Shown here piece after piece: positions 1 through 8,148 of a stretch of DNA of 64,000 nt (positions within the stretch are counted from its first letter, which is position 1; each line of letters starts with the position of its first letter). The DNA is from Pseudomonas sp. B21-048 (GTDB lineage Bacteria > Pseudomonadota > Gammaproteobacteria > Pseudomonadales > Pseudomonadaceae): contig NZ_CP087168.1 in the NCBI RefSeq assembly GCF_024748615.1, positions 1,550,001-1,614,000 on the forward strand, written 5' to 3'. The notes beneath the pieces were generated by a model. It ran no database searches. It was not told the origin of the DNA and saw nothing but the letters and a program-made list of their open reading frames with translations. Made by a program: the position numbers and the translations under genes.

Positions 1-2
1 TT

Positions 3-896
3 ATGGCTCGTCGCCGGCAACCCGAAGAACATGTGAACCATGAACGCTGGCTCGTTTCCTACGCCGACTTCATTACGTTGCTGTTCGCTTTTTTCGTGGT
101 GATGTACTCGATTTCTTCGATTAACGAAGGCAAGTACAAGATCATTTCCGAGGCATTGATCGGGGTGTTTACCGATTCCGATCGCGCCCTCAAGCCGATT
201 CCTATCGGCGAAGAGCGACCGAAGACCGTGACCCCGGCCAAGCCGCTGGTCAAGGACAGCGAACAGATCGACGCCGGCATCGCCCAGGCCGCCAAAGATC
301 CGCTCAAAAGCATCGCCGACGACATCAGCGCGGCGTTCGGCGACCTGATCAGCTCCAACCAGATGACCGTGCGCGGCAATGAGTTGTGGGTCGAAATCGA
401 ACTCAATTCCAGCCTGTTGTTCGGCAGTGGCGATGCCATGCCCAGCGACATCGCGTTCAACATCATCGACAAGATTGCCGCGATCCTGAGCCCGTTCGAC
501 AACCCGATCCACGTCGAAGGCTTTACCGACGATCAGCCGATTCGCACCGCGCAATACCCGACCAACTGGGAGCTGTCTTCGGCCCGTTCGGCGAGCATCG
601 TGCGCATGCTGGCGATGCAGGGCGTGAACCCCGGTCGTCTGGCGTCGGTGGGTTATGGTGAATTCCAGCCGGTGGCCAACAATGCCACCGCCGAAGGCCG
701 GGCGCGTAACCGTCGGGTGGTGCTGGTGGTTTCTCGCAATCTCGATGTACGCCGCAGCCTCACTGGTACCGGAACAGCTCATGCGCAACCGGATGCCGCG
801 TTGAAGCGGGCTGGCACACAAACTGCACCGTCCCCGGTCAAGTCGCCGGGACGAGAGAGCGCCGTCAATTCTCCGTCACCCGCATTAATACGTTGA
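3..896 (+). CDS. motD: Flagellar motor stator protein MotD (MotB family)
   Basis: MotB-type stator subunit that, with MotC, forms a proton channel anchored to peptidoglycan and drives flagellar rotation. The 297-residue protein has a short basic cytoplasmic N-terminus, one membrane segment at about residues 20-40 (the motif WLVSYADFITLLFAFFVV, in which the Asp is the proton-binding residue of the family), and an OmpA/MotB peptidoglycan-binding domain at about 125-245 containing the NWELSSARS and GYGEFQP signatures. The tail after about 250 is Pro/Ser rich and poorly conserved. The ATG is three bases inside the window, so the coding region is complete but its promoter and presumed partner motC lie outside. 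The following genes for a ParA ATPase and CheW proteins match the usual end of the Pseudomonas flagellar/chemotaxis operon. Confidence 0.93.
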   Translation: MARRRQPEEHVNHERWLVSYADFITLLFAFFVVMYSISSINEGKYKIISEALIGVFTDSDRALKPIPIGEERPKTVTPAKPLVKDSEQIDAGIAQAAKDPLKSIADDISAAFGDLISSNQMTVRGNELWVEIELNSSLLFGSGDAMPSDIAFNIIDKIAAILSPFDNPIHVEGFTDDQPIRTAQYPTNWELSSARSASIVRMLAMQGVNPGRLASVGYGEFQPVANNATAEGRARNRRVVLVVSRNLDVRRSLTGTGTAHAQPDAALKRAGTQTAPSPVKSPGRESAVNSPSPALIR

Positions 897-939
897 GCTA
901 TTTCTCGGTCGACCTTTTCGACCGGGAGGAACAATCCGA

Positions 940-1728
940 ATGAGAGTCTGGGCAGTCGCCAATCAAAAGGGTGGTGTCGGTAAAACCACTTCCTCCATCG
1001 CTTTAGCCGGTTTGCTGGCCGAGGCGGGCAAGCGCGTGGTTGTGGTCGATCTCGACCCCCACGGCTCCATGACCAGCTATTTCGGTTACGACCCCGACAG
1101 CCTGGAACACAGCAGCTACGACCTGTTTCTGCACAAGGGCAGCGTGCCGCAAGGCTTGCCCGGTCAGTTGCTGATGCCCACCAGTGACGAACGCATTTCC
1201 CTGTTGCCATCGAGCACCGCGCTGGCAACCCTTGAGCGTCAGTCGCCGGGTCAGAGTGGTTTGGGCCTGGTGATCGCCAAGAGCCTGGCGCAGTTGTGGC
1301 AGGACTTCGATTACGCGGTGATCGACAGCCCGCCGTTGCTCGGTGTGCTGATGGTCAATGCCTTGGCGGCCAGCCAGCAGTTGGTCATTCCGGTGCAGAC
1401 CGAGCACTTGGCCGTCAAAGGCCTGGAACGCATGGTCAACACCCTGGCGATGATCAACCGCTCGCGCAAACAGGCGCTGCCGTTCAGCATTGTGCCGACC
1501 CTGTTCGACCGCCGCACCCAGGCTTCCCTCGGCACCCTTCGCGTGCTGCGCGACAAGTACCCGGAAGAAATCTGGCAAGGCTACATCCCGATCGACACCC
1601 GCTTGCGTGACGCGAGCCGGGCAGGGCTGACGCCTTCGCAATTCGATGGCAAGAGCCGTGGTGTTCTCGCTTACCGTGCACTGCTCAAGCATTTGCTGGC
1701 GGCGCAACTTGTTCCGCAGGTGGCTTGA
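940..1728 (+). CDS. ParA-family ATPase (ParC/Soj-like, chemotaxis cluster)
   Basis: MinD/ParA-type P-loop ATPase of 262 residues. The deviant Walker A motif KGGVGKTT lies at residues 10-17, Walker A' (VVDLDPHGS) near 38-46 and Walker B (YAVIDSPP) near 127. Its position between motD and two CheW-type genes matches the chemotaxis-linked ParA homologue known as ParC in Vibrio and Pseudomonas, which places chemotaxis arrays at the cell pole rather than segregating chromosomes; that role is inferred from family and context. A good ribosome-binding site (GGGAGGAA) precedes the ATG. The next gene encodes the probable partner ParP. Confidence 0.9.
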   Translation: MRVWAVANQKGGVGKTTSSIALAGLLAEAGKRVVVVDLDPHGSMTSYFGYDPDSLEHSSYDLFLHKGSVPQGLPGQLLMPTSDERISLLPSSTALATLERQSPGQSGLGLVIAKSLAQLWQDFDYAVIDSPPLLGVLMVNALAASQQLVIPVQTEHLAVKGLERMVNTLAMINRSRKQALPFSIVPTLFDRRTQASLGTLRVLRDKYPEEIWQGYIPIDTRLRDASRAGLTPSQFDGKSRGVLAYRALLKHLLAAQLVPQVA

Positions 1729-1758
1729 GATGAAGCCAATTCCTACAGGGGAGCGCTC

Positions 1759-2625
1759 ATGAATCGGCCGGTGCAGATCACCTCGCGTCCGCAACTGGCC
1801 CTCCAATCCTATCTGGACGCCTTGCTGCAGGACGCGACTGAAGAGTTGCCGCCAGAAGTCGAGGCGCTGCCCGAGGTTGTCGAGGTTGAAGTTGCGCTGG
1901 ATGAGTTCCAGGCCGCCGTGCTTGAAGAACAGGCCCGCGATGCGCAGAAACCGGCAGTGACCGCTGCCCCCATCGTTGCACCAGTGGTGAAAGCGCCGGT
2001 GGCGGTGATCGAAGCGCAAGCACCGATTCTGGCGCCCGTGTCGACCATCGCACCACTGCTGCAAGCCTTGGTGCCGCCGATCGTCGAAGTGCATCTACCG
2101 CCAAGCGACACGCCGCCACCGGTGGAAACCGACGGTCGTCCGGCATGGGCCGCCGAGCCGTTCGAGTGCCTGTTGTTCGACGTCGCCGGGTTGACCCTGG
2201 CGGTGCCGCTGGTGTGCCTGGGCTCGATTTATTCCCTGGCCGGTCACGAGTTGACGCCGTTGTTCGGTCAGCCGGAATGGTTCCTCGGGATCCTGCCAAG
2301 TCAGGCCGGCAACCTGAAAGTACTGGATACCGCGCGCTGGGTCATGCCGGATCGCTATCGCGATGATTTCCGCCAGGGCCTGCAATACGTTATTTCGGTT
2401 CAGGGCTACGAGTGGGGGCTGGCGGTACACCAGGTCAGTCGCTCGTTGCGCCTGGACCCGAATGAAATCAAATGGCGCAGCCACCGGGGTCAACGGCCAT
2501 GGCTGGCGGGCACGGTGATTGAGCACATGTGTGCCTTGCTCGACATTTCCGCTCTGGCCGAGCTGATTGCCAGCGGTGGGGCCAGGCACATGAGCAGCAG
2601 CAAGCCGCCACACAAACCAACATAA
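1759..2625 (+). CDS. CheW-domain protein, ParP-like
   Basis: Protein of 288 residues in two parts. Residues 1 to about 135 are low-complexity and rich in Ala, Pro, Val and Glu, with no recognisable fold. From about 140 to 270 there is a CheW-like domain (from FECLLFDVAGLTLAVPL onwards, with the ILPSQAG stretch in place of the usual inner-loop NLRG). This architecture, directly after a ParA-type ATPase and before cheW, is that of ParP, which couples ParC to the chemoreceptor/CheA array at the pole. The role is inferred by analogy. The C-terminus ends in a basic, Pro-rich tail. Confidence 0.82.
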   Translation: MNRPVQITSRPQLALQSYLDALLQDATEELPPEVEALPEVVEVEVALDEFQAAVLEEQARDAQKPAVTAAPIVAPVVKAPVAVIEAQAPILAPVSTIAPLLQALVPPIVEVHLPPSDTPPPVETDGRPAWAAEPFECLLFDVAGLTLAVPLVCLGSIYSLAGHELTPLFGQPEWFLGILPSQAGNLKVLDTARWVMPDRYRDDFRQGLQYVISVQGYEWGLAVHQVSRSLRLDPNEIKWRSHRGQRPWLAGTVIEHMCALLDISALAELIASGGARHMSSSKPPHKPT

Positions 2626-2697
2626 AAACAGGCGAGGGCAGTGACTGCCGTCGCACCGAACGCACACCGCCAAGGCGGTTTTTCGAGGGGTCAGGGT

Positions 2698-3183
2698 ATG
2701 AGTAATCAAGCGACGAATGCAAAAGGTTCTGAAGATCCGATCCTGCAATGGGTAACCTTCAAACTGGACAATGAAACCTACGGCATCAACGTGATGCGCG
2801 TTCAGGAAGTCCTGCGTTACACCGAAATCGCCCCGGTCCCGGGTGCTCCGAGCTACGTGCTGGGCATCATCAACCTGCGCGGTAACGTGGTCACCGTGAT
2901 CGACACCCGTCAGCGCTTCGGCCTGATGAATGCCGAGATCAGCGACAACACCCGCATCGTCATCATTGAAGCCGACAAGCAAGTGGTCGGGATCATGGTC
3001 GACAGCGTGGCTGAAGTGGTTTACCTGCGTCAGTCGGAAATCGAGACCGCGCCGAACGTCGGTAACGAAGAGTCCGCCAAGTTCATTCAAGGCGTGTGCA
3101 ACAAGAACAACGAACTGCTGATCCTGGTCGAGCTGGACAAGATGATGAGCGAAGAAGAATGGTCGGAACTGGAGAGTATCTGA
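2698..3183 (+). CDS. cheW: Chemotaxis coupling protein CheW
   Basis: Adaptor linking methyl-accepting chemoreceptors to the kinase CheA at the inner membrane. The 161-residue product is a single CheW domain containing the hallmark inner-loop motif GIINLRGNVVTVIDTR and the EVLRYTEIAPVPGAP stretch. The open frame extends upstream to a GTG at 2641, but the ATG at 2698 begins the family-typical N-terminus (MSNQ) and is preceded by a G-rich purine stretch, so it is chosen. The stop codon abuts the TTG start of the next gene, indicating translational coupling in one operon with the ParP-like and DUF2802 genes. Confidence 0.95.
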   Translation: MSNQATNAKGSEDPILQWVTFKLDNETYGINVMRVQEVLRYTEIAPVPGAPSYVLGIINLRGNVVTVIDTRQRFGLMNAEISDNTRIVIIEADKQVVGIMVDSVAEVVYLRQSEIETAPNVGNEESAKFIQGVCNKNNELLILVELDKMMSEEEWSELESI

Positions 3184-3576
3184 TTGATTCTTGAGGTGGC
3201 TGTCATTGTCCTGTTCCTCTTCTGGGCAGGCACGCTGGCGATGTTCCTGGCGCATGTCCGCGCTCAGCGGCAGATCGCCGCGCAACAGGCCGAGGGCGAT
3301 GCGCTGCGCGATCAGCGCATCAAGGAGCTGGCCAAACGCGTCGACGACTACCAGAACGGCAACGTGCGCATGGGTGAAGACCTGCACGAACTGCGCGCCG
3401 TCGTCGGGCCGTTGCCGGACAAACTGGCTCAGTTGGAGCAACGTGATCCGTCGAGTCTTTCATTCGCTCAGGCTGCGCGCCTGGTGGGGATGGGGGCGAG
3501 CGTCGATGAACTGACTCAGTCTTGCGGGTTGACCCAAGCTGAGGCGGAGTTGATGAGTAAGTTGCACAGGAACTGA
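3184..3576 (+). CDS. DUF2802 protein of the chemotaxis operon
   Basis: Small protein of 130 residues with one N-terminal membrane segment (about residues 2-22), a charged, probably coiled-coil stretch (about 25-85), and a C-terminal helix-turn-helix-like part of the DUF2802 type (LVGMGASVDELTQSCGLTQAEAELM). It begins with TTG immediately after the cheW stop, with no spacer. DUF2802 proteins are regularly found next to cheW in Pseudomonas; their function is unknown. The last codons (LHRN) and the bases just after the stop recur, with a few changes, at the end of the unrelated gene at 4005-4514, marking one edge of a duplicated segment. Confidence 0.85.
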   Translation: MILEVAVIVLFLFWAGTLAMFLAHVRAQRQIAAQQAEGDALRDQRIKELAKRVDDYQNGNVRMGEDLHELRAVVGPLPDKLAQLEQRDPSSLSFAQAARLVGMGASVDELTQSCGLTQAEAELMSKLHRN

Positions 3577-3638
3577 GAAGGTCAAAAGATCGCAGCCTCG
3601 TTGCACTCGACAGCTCAGGGCGAACACCATCCCAATAA

Positions 3639-3772
3639 TGGAGATCGTTCCCACGCTCTGCGTGGGAACGCCTCTTGGGACGCTCTGCGTTCCGCTGTTG
3701 TGTGACGCAGAGCGTCACGGGCCGCATTCCCACGCAGAGCATGGGAACGATCAGTAGTCATCCCCGCGCTCG
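3639..3772. repeat. 134-bp direct repeat, copy 1 (REP element plus flank)
   Basis: A stretch of 134 bases identical to 4561-4694. It contains a complete REP-type palindromic element bounded by GATCGTTCCC (from 3643) and GGGAACGATC (to 3752), and continues about 20 bases into what, in copy 2, is the 3' end of the flhB-like gene. Upstream homology continues at lower identity back to about 3566, at the end of the DUF2802 gene. Identity without mismatch suggests a recent duplication or gene conversion. Confidence 0.95.
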
Positions 3773-3838
3773 CCAGCAGCTTCACCAGCTCGGCTCGGCA
3801 CATCATAATCGCGGGCAATCTCAGAATGGCTTCGCCCG
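3751..3838 (-). pseudogene. Decayed remnant of the flhB-like gene
   Basis: On the minus strand this stretch repeats pieces of the intact flhB-like gene at 4673-5002: the stop codon and last codons (GDDY), then, after an internal deletion, the segment encoding roughly ELVKLLA, and then a piece encoding the DYEVPIY-to-ILRIARD region with small deletions and substitutions. No open frame remains. It is a broken second copy created by the same event that duplicated the adjacent 134-bp block. The 3839-4004 stretch that follows holds no gene I can recognise. Confidence 0.75.
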
Positions 3839-4004
3839 TCCTCAGACCGGGATTACGCTGTCATAGTCTCCTGCCTACAGCTTTACCGGATTCAGCCGGC
3901 TTGCGATCGCAACCCGCCATCGGTAGCTTGATCATCGCAATCAGCATTCCATCGCCGCTGATCAACGACGCTCGTTTCAGATATATGCAGTGCCAAGGAG
4001 GCCT

Positions 4005-4514
4005 ATGCTCGATATTTTGCGTAGTACACCGCTATGGGTATATGCGGTCTTTTGTATCCTGACTTGTTACGGCGTCATTTCCTGCTTTAAGAATCGTGTA
4101 TCGAAAAGGTCTTTACAGATCACACCGGCGATATTCGTTGCCATATCCTTGGCTTCGCTGAAACTCTCCCAAGGTGTCGCGATCCCGCTCTCGGCTTATG
4201 CGCTAGGGTTACTGTCGGGATGGTTAGTGGCATTGCGCTTTTATTCTTACAACAATGTGGAGCGCGAGCCTGAAGGTCTGTTGCTGGGTGGCACGATCAA
4301 GGTGCTGATGGTGTATTGGTGCTTCTTTGCCTGGCGTTATTACTGTGGTTACCGGGCGGCCATGTATCCAGAACTGGCCAATGAAGTGTCAATGGTGGGA
4401 TGGTCGGCACTGGGGGCTGGCCTTATCAATGGTTTGATTGTCGGTCGCAGTCTCAAGCTTTTGCGCATGTTCAGGTCTGATAACGTGATGCCGGCAGAGA
4501 TGCACAAGAACTGA
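4005..4514 (+). CDS. Multi-pass membrane protein, DUF6622-like
   Basis: Predicted inner-membrane protein of 169 residues. It has about four to five hydrophobic segments (near residues 10-28, 38-55, 58-75, 95-115 and 130-150) and the N-terminal signature ILRSTPLWVYA, which I associate with the uncharacterised DUF6622 family. The ATG at 4005 is chosen because AAGGAGG lies three bases upstream; an in-frame ATG at 3990 has no such site. Base composition is more AT-rich than neighbouring genes. The gene sits between two copies of a duplicated segment, and its final codons (MHKN) match the end of the upstream DUF2802 gene, so the C-terminus may have been acquired by recombination. Function unknown. 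Confidence 0.7.
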   Translation: MLDILRSTPLWVYAVFCILTCYGVISCFKNRVSKRSLQITPAIFVAISLASLKLSQGVAIPLSAYALGLLSGWLVALRFYSYNNVEREPEGLLLGGTIKVLMVYWCFFAWRYYCGYRAAMYPELANEVSMVGWSALGAGLINGLIVGRSLKLLRMFRSDNVMPAEMHKN

Positions 4515-4560
4515 GAAGATTAAAAGATCGCAGCCTCGTTGCATTCGACAGCGCCTACAT

Positions 4561-4694
4561 TGGAGATCGTTCCCACGCTCTGCGTGGGAACGCCTCTTGG
4601 GACGCTCTGCGTTCCGCTGTTGTGTGACGCAGAGCGTCACGGGCCGCATTCCCACGCAGAGCATGGGAACGATCAGTAGTCATCCCCGCGCTCG
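4561..4694. repeat. 134-bp direct repeat, copy 2 (REP element plus flank)
   Basis: Identical to 3639-3772. Includes the REP element at 4565-4674; the stop codon of the intact flhB-like gene (4673-4675) overlaps its right end. The segment just before it (from about 4501) matches the bases after the DUF2802 stop with a few substitutions, so the repeated unit is longer than the perfect core. Confidence 0.95.
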
Positions 4695-5002
4695 GTAATA
4701 TCCTTCTCTACCATCACCGCTTCTGGATCATGCCCCTCAGGAAATTTACCCTTCAAATTCCACGCAAACGCAATGATCTCTGCAATCGTGCGATACAACT
4801 CCTCTGGAATACTCTCCCCCAATTCCATCCGCGCCAGCAGTTTCACCAGTTCGGCGTTTTCGTAGATCGGCACTTCATAATCGCGGGCAATCCTCAGAAT
4901 TTCTTCAGCCAGTTCTTCGTCGCCCTTGGCGGTGAGGGTCGGGGCATGGCTGCCGTCGTATTTGAGGGCGATGGCCTGGCGTGGTGCGGTGGATTCGTTC
5001 AT
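4673..5002 (-). CDS. FlhB C-terminal-domain protein (type III export switch-like)
   Basis: Stand-alone protein of 109 residues corresponding to the cytoplasmic C-terminal domain of FlhB/YscU export-switch proteins: AIALKYD, an AKG-type turn (LTAKGDEELAEEI), VPIYENAELVKLLARMELGESIPEELYRTIAEIIAFAW. The autocleavage motif NPTH that normally precedes this segment is absent, as are the membrane helices, so it cannot be a full export gate. Such FlhB2-like proteins commonly sit beside fliK-like genes in pseudomonads; the role is unproven, perhaps modulating substrate switching. The ATG at 5002 overlaps the stop of the upstream fliK-like gene (ATGA), showing co-translation. The open frame extends further upstream, but that part is a shadow of fliK. 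Confidence 0.88.
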   Translation of the reverse strand: MNESTAPRQAIALKYDGSHAPTLTAKGDEELAEEILRIARDYEVPIYENAELVKLLARMELGESIPEELYRTIAEIIAFAWNLKGKFPEGHDPEAVMVEKDITERGDDY

Positions 5003-6573
5003 GCGGTTTCGTCGACCCAGCGTTGTTCGAGGCGGGTTTGAGGGCCTTGTGGCGGTGTGCCGAGGTGGCAATCCAGATCGCCGACGGTCAGGCCTGATGC
5101 CAGCAGGCGTTCGCGCAGCGCGGCCAGATTGCTTTCGATCAGGCTCGCGGTGTACGGCCGTTCGGCCCACAGCTGACTGGAGAGGCTGCCTTTGATCAGC
5201 TGAGCCTGAATCTGTAATGGCCCTAACGGCTCCATGTCGAACGCCAGTTCGACCCGCCACAACTGTTGCTTGGGTTCGCGTTCATCGCGGCGCTCGTGAG
5301 GTTGTTCTTTTTCGGGCGCTTCTTCGCGCTGGAATTTGACCTGCAACGGCACGATGTCCTGCAGGTTGCGCAGGGGGATTTCCAGTTGCCAGGTGTTGAG
5401 CAGGCGACCATCGTCGGTGACGCCGGTCTGTTCCAGGCTCGACAGTTGATGGCTTTGCAGGCGTGAAACGGCCGCCGCTGCCAGGCGCAGCAAATGCTCC
5501 AGATCGCCTTCGCCGTCCTGACTTTGCAGGAGTCGCTCGGGGAGCGGAAAACGGGTCGGCAATGGTTTGGCGCTGACCTGGCCGAGCATACCGAGGGCGC
5601 TGCGCACGAAGCTCGGCAGCGCTTGCGCCAGTGTATTGGCGGCGATAATCGCATTGAGATTGGTGTTGGTCGGCAGGCTCGGCGTCAATTGTGCGATCAG
5701 CTTGAGCAGGTCGCCCTTCAGGTCAGGCGTCAGCGTCGGGTTTTGTCCGGTCAGCAGTTTCGCTTCAAGGAACAAGCCGCTGTTGGCCAACGCCTGGGCC
5801 AGACCTTTGGGCGTGCTCAGTTGCTGAACATCTGGCAGGCCGGCGAGCAATTTATCCACGGCGGCGCGCAGGTCGCTGGAGGTCTGCTCCGACGGCGGCA
5901 GGTTTTGCAGGACTTTTAGCAAGCCATCCAGAGAACCCTGGCGACTTTGCTGGCTGAGCAATTGTTGCGTCACCGCCAACTGTTCCTGGCGGCTGCTTAA
6001 CGGGACGAATTTCAGGGTCTGGGTGTCTTGGACCAAGGCACTCAACAAGGTGCCGATGCGCAGTGGCGTCGGGCTGTCGATGCTCAGCGTGCTGCCGCTC
6101 AGCGCGGTGTTGAGCAGGCTCACCATCGAGCGAAACACCGTGGGCTGACCCGGCACCTGCGGCATTGCCTGAGCGGTCAGCACTTTGCCTTGCAGCAACG
6201 TCCCGATCGGCAGTTGCGCCGTGTCGATGCGGGTGAGGGTCGCGACGCTGGAGGCGATGGCCTGTTGCACCGTGACCGCCAAATTGCCCGCCGATGGCTG
6301 GGTGATCGCCAGGCGGGTGCCTTGAGGTAACGGCTGGGTGCTGGTCACCTGGACCGTGGTCTGGCGGCCGCTGTCGAGGGTAACTTTGAGCAGCAATTGA
6401 AAGGTCTGATCCGACTGCTTGAGCGACAGCACTTCGGCCTTGGCGGTTTGACCGGCGGTGATCAGGCCTTCCATCGGCGTCAGCAACTTGAGCAACTCAC
6501 CGCTGATCACTAGCGGGCGTGAAGTCGCAGGCGTGGTCGGCGGGAGCGCAAGGATGTTCATTTCGCCTGTCAT
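4999..6573 (-). CDS. Flagellar hook-length control protein FliK-like
   Basis: Protein of 524 residues. The N-terminal two thirds is Gln/Leu/Thr rich with little fixed structure, as in FliK rulers, and the C-terminal part (about 360-510) matches the Flg_hook domain: WQLEIPLRNLQDIVPLQVKF, then LWRVELAFDMEPLGPLQIQAQL and ANLAALRERLLASGLTVGDLDC. FliK proteins measure hook length and trigger the export switch in FlhB. Its coupling to a stand-alone FlhB C-domain gene supports this family, but many pseudomonads have a separate main fliK, so this may be a paralogue. Two ATGs in frame (6573 and 6561) are possible starts; the first is kept. Confidence 0.85.
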   Translation of the reverse strand: MTGEMNILALPPTTPATSRPLVISGELLKLLTPMEGLITAGQTAKAEVLSLKQSDQTFQLLLKVTLDSGRQTTVQVTSTQPLPQGTRLAITQPSAGNLAVTVQQAIASSVATLTRIDTAQLPIGTLLQGKVLTAQAMPQVPGQPTVFRSMVSLLNTALSGSTLSIDSPTPLRIGTLLSALVQDTQTLKFVPLSSRQEQLAVTQQLLSQQSRQGSLDGLLKVLQNLPPSEQTSSDLRAAVDKLLAGLPDVQQLSTPKGLAQALANSGLFLEAKLLTGQNPTLTPDLKGDLLKLIAQLTPSLPTNTNLNAIIAANTLAQALPSFVRSALGMLGQVSAKPLPTRFPLPERLLQSQDGEGDLEHLLRLAAAAVSRLQSHQLSSLEQTGVTDDGRLLNTWQLEIPLRNLQDIVPLQVKFQREEAPEKEQPHERRDEREPKQQLWRVELAFDMEPLGPLQIQAQLIKGSLSSQLWAERPYTASLIESNLAALRERLLASGLTVGDLDCHLGTPPQGPQTRLEQRWVDETA

Positions 6574-6601
6574 ATACGGTCACAACCTGTGGAAATTGCG
6601 C

Positions 6602-6630
6602 TCTTTAGAGTCGGGCATGGCATGTATAAT
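6602..6630 (+). promoter_or_regulatory. Candidate sigma-70 promoter for the ccm operon
   Basis: A consensus -10 box TATAAT at 6625-6630 lies in the intergenic region between the divergent fliK-like and ccmA genes; the best-placed -35-like hexamer at 17-bp spacing (TCTTTA, 6602-6607) is weak. Transcription would start near 6637 and give a leader of about 135 bases. Only the -10 is convincing. Confidence 0.45.
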
Positions 6631-6771
6631 GCCGCCCGTCTTTCGGGGAGCGATGAAAACATTGCAATTGTTTTGACGCAGCTCTCTAAAACAGGCCGCC
6701 AATGCATCTATCCTGCATCTCTTTAGCGGCCACTCCACTGCCGACTTGAACCGCAAAAGGCCCGTGATCTC

Positions 6772-7407
6772 TTGACCAGTCCTGTCCTGCAAACCGTTGC
6801 CCTTGCCTGCGAGCGAGACCTTCGGCTGCTCTTCGAAAATCTCGAATTGAGACTGGCCAGTGGCGAAATGTTGCAGATCAGCGGCCCCAACGGCAGTGGC
6901 AAGACCAGTCTTTTACGTTTGCTTTGCGGTTTGATGCACCCGACCGCCGGTCAAGTATTGCTCAACGGCCAGCCACTGAACGAGCAACGCAGCGAACTGG
7001 CGCGCAACCTGTTGTGGATCGGCCACGCCGCCGGCATCAAGGACCTGCTGACCCCCGAGGAAAACCTCAGTTGGCTCTGCGCCCTGCATCAACCGGCCTC
7101 CCATGAGGCGATCTGGCAGGCGCTGGCGGCTGTGGGGCTGCGCGGTTTCGAGGATGTTCCCTGTCACACCCTGTCTGCCGGCCAGCAACGGCGCGTGGCC
7201 TTGGCGCGGTTGTACCTGGACAGTCCGCCGCTGTGGATCCTCGATGAGCCGTTCACCGCGCTGGACAAACAAGGCGTGGCGCAACTCGAAGAACACCTGG
7301 CGGCGCATTGCGAGCGGGGCGGCATGGTGGTCCTGACCACGCACCACACCCTGACCCGGATGCCGGCCGGCTACCGCGACATTGATTTGGGGAACTGGGC
7401 CGTATGA
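6772..7407 (+). CDS. ccmA: Heme exporter ATP-binding protein CcmA
   Basis: ATPase of the CcmABCD complex, which releases heme-loaded CcmE during cytochrome c maturation at the inner membrane. The 211-residue product has Walker A (GPNGSGKT, 38-45), the ABC signature [14 protein letters not shown] (about 138-151) and Walker [11 protein letters not shown]. The start is a TTG at 6772, chosen because it gives the family-typical length and N-terminus; no closer ATG exists. The stop overlaps the ccmB start (ATGA). It heads a nine-gene ccm operon in the standard order. Confidence 0.95.
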   Translation: MTSPVLQTVALACERDLRLLFENLELRLASGEMLQISGPNGSGKTSLLRLLCGLMHPTAGQVLLNGQPLNEQRSELARNLLWIGHAAGIKDLLTPEENLSWLCALHQPASHEAIWQALAAVGLRGFEDVPCHTLSAGQQRRVALARLYLDSPPLWILDEPFTALDKQGVAQLEEHLAAHCERGGMVVLTTHHTLTRMPAGYRDIDLGNWAV

Positions 7408-8072
7408 GTGTTTTCGGCCTGTTGGTCGCCCGCGAGGCACGTTTGCTGTTCCGCCGTCCTGCCGAATTGGCGAATCCGCTGGTGTTCTTCGCCATCGTCG
7501 TCTCTTTGTTCCCGTTGGCGGTCGGCCCCGAGACTCAATTGTTGCAAACCTTGTCCCCAGGGCTGGTCTGGGTGGCAGCACTTTTATCGGTTTTGCTCTC
7601 GCTGGACGGGCTTTTCCGCAGTGATTTCGAAGACGGGTCGCTTGAGCAGTGGGTCCTTTCGTCGCACCCCCTGCCTCTTCTGGTGCTGGCCAAGGTGCTG
7701 GCACACTGGGCCTTTTCCGGCCTGGCGCTGGTTTTACTCGCACCCTTGCTGGCGTTGATGCTCGGTTTGCCGGCCGCCTGTCTGCCGGTGTTGCTGCTTT
7801 CTTTATTGCTGGGTACACCGGTGCTGAGTCTGCTCGGTGCGGTAGGCGCGGCATTGACGGTCGGATTGAAGCGCGGCGGCCTGTTGCTGGCGTTGTTGAT
7901 TCTGCCGCTGTACATCCCGGTGTTGATTCTCGGCAGTGGCGCCTTGCAGGCGGCATTGCAGGGCATGCCGGCGACCGGTTATCTCTTGTGGCTTGGTAGC
8001 CTGACCGCCCTGGCGATAACCCTGACACCTTTTGCAATAGCCGCTGGCCTGAAGATCAGCGTCGGCGAATAA
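7404..8072 (+). CDS. ccmB: Heme exporter membrane protein CcmB
   Basis: Integral membrane partner of CcmA, 222 residues with six hydrophobic segments and little soluble sequence. The family-characteristic opening ([20 protein letters not shown]) and the [16 protein letters not shown] loop are present. Start overlaps the ccmA stop by four bases. About 75 bases separate it from ccmC, the only real gap in the early part of the operon. Confidence 0.95.
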   Translation: MSVFGLLVAREARLLFRRPAELANPLVFFAIVVSLFPLAVGPETQLLQTLSPGLVWVAALLSVLLSLDGLFRSDFEDGSLEQWVLSSHPLPLLVLAKVLAHWAFSGLALVLLAPLLALMLGLPAACLPVLLLSLLLGTPVLSLLGAVGAALTVGLKRGGLLLALLILPLYIPVLILGSGALQAALQGMPATGYLLWLGSLTALAITLTPFAIAAGLKISVGE

Positions 8073-8148
8073 TGAGGTCTGATCAAATTTTGATCAGTAA
8101 AGACCCTGGCTGTGCGTGACAATGCACAGCAACCGTGATGGAAACAGT

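Noticed and set aside
1003..2094. Long minus-strand frame opposite parA and the ParP-like gene
   Set aside because: Shadow of GC-rich codon structure on the opposite strand; His/Arg/Gln-rich with no domain.
3640..3770. Possible CRISPR-like repeat near 3.6 and 4.6 kb
   Set aside because: Only two copies, 922 bp apart, containing a REP palindrome; no regular spacers and no cas genes.
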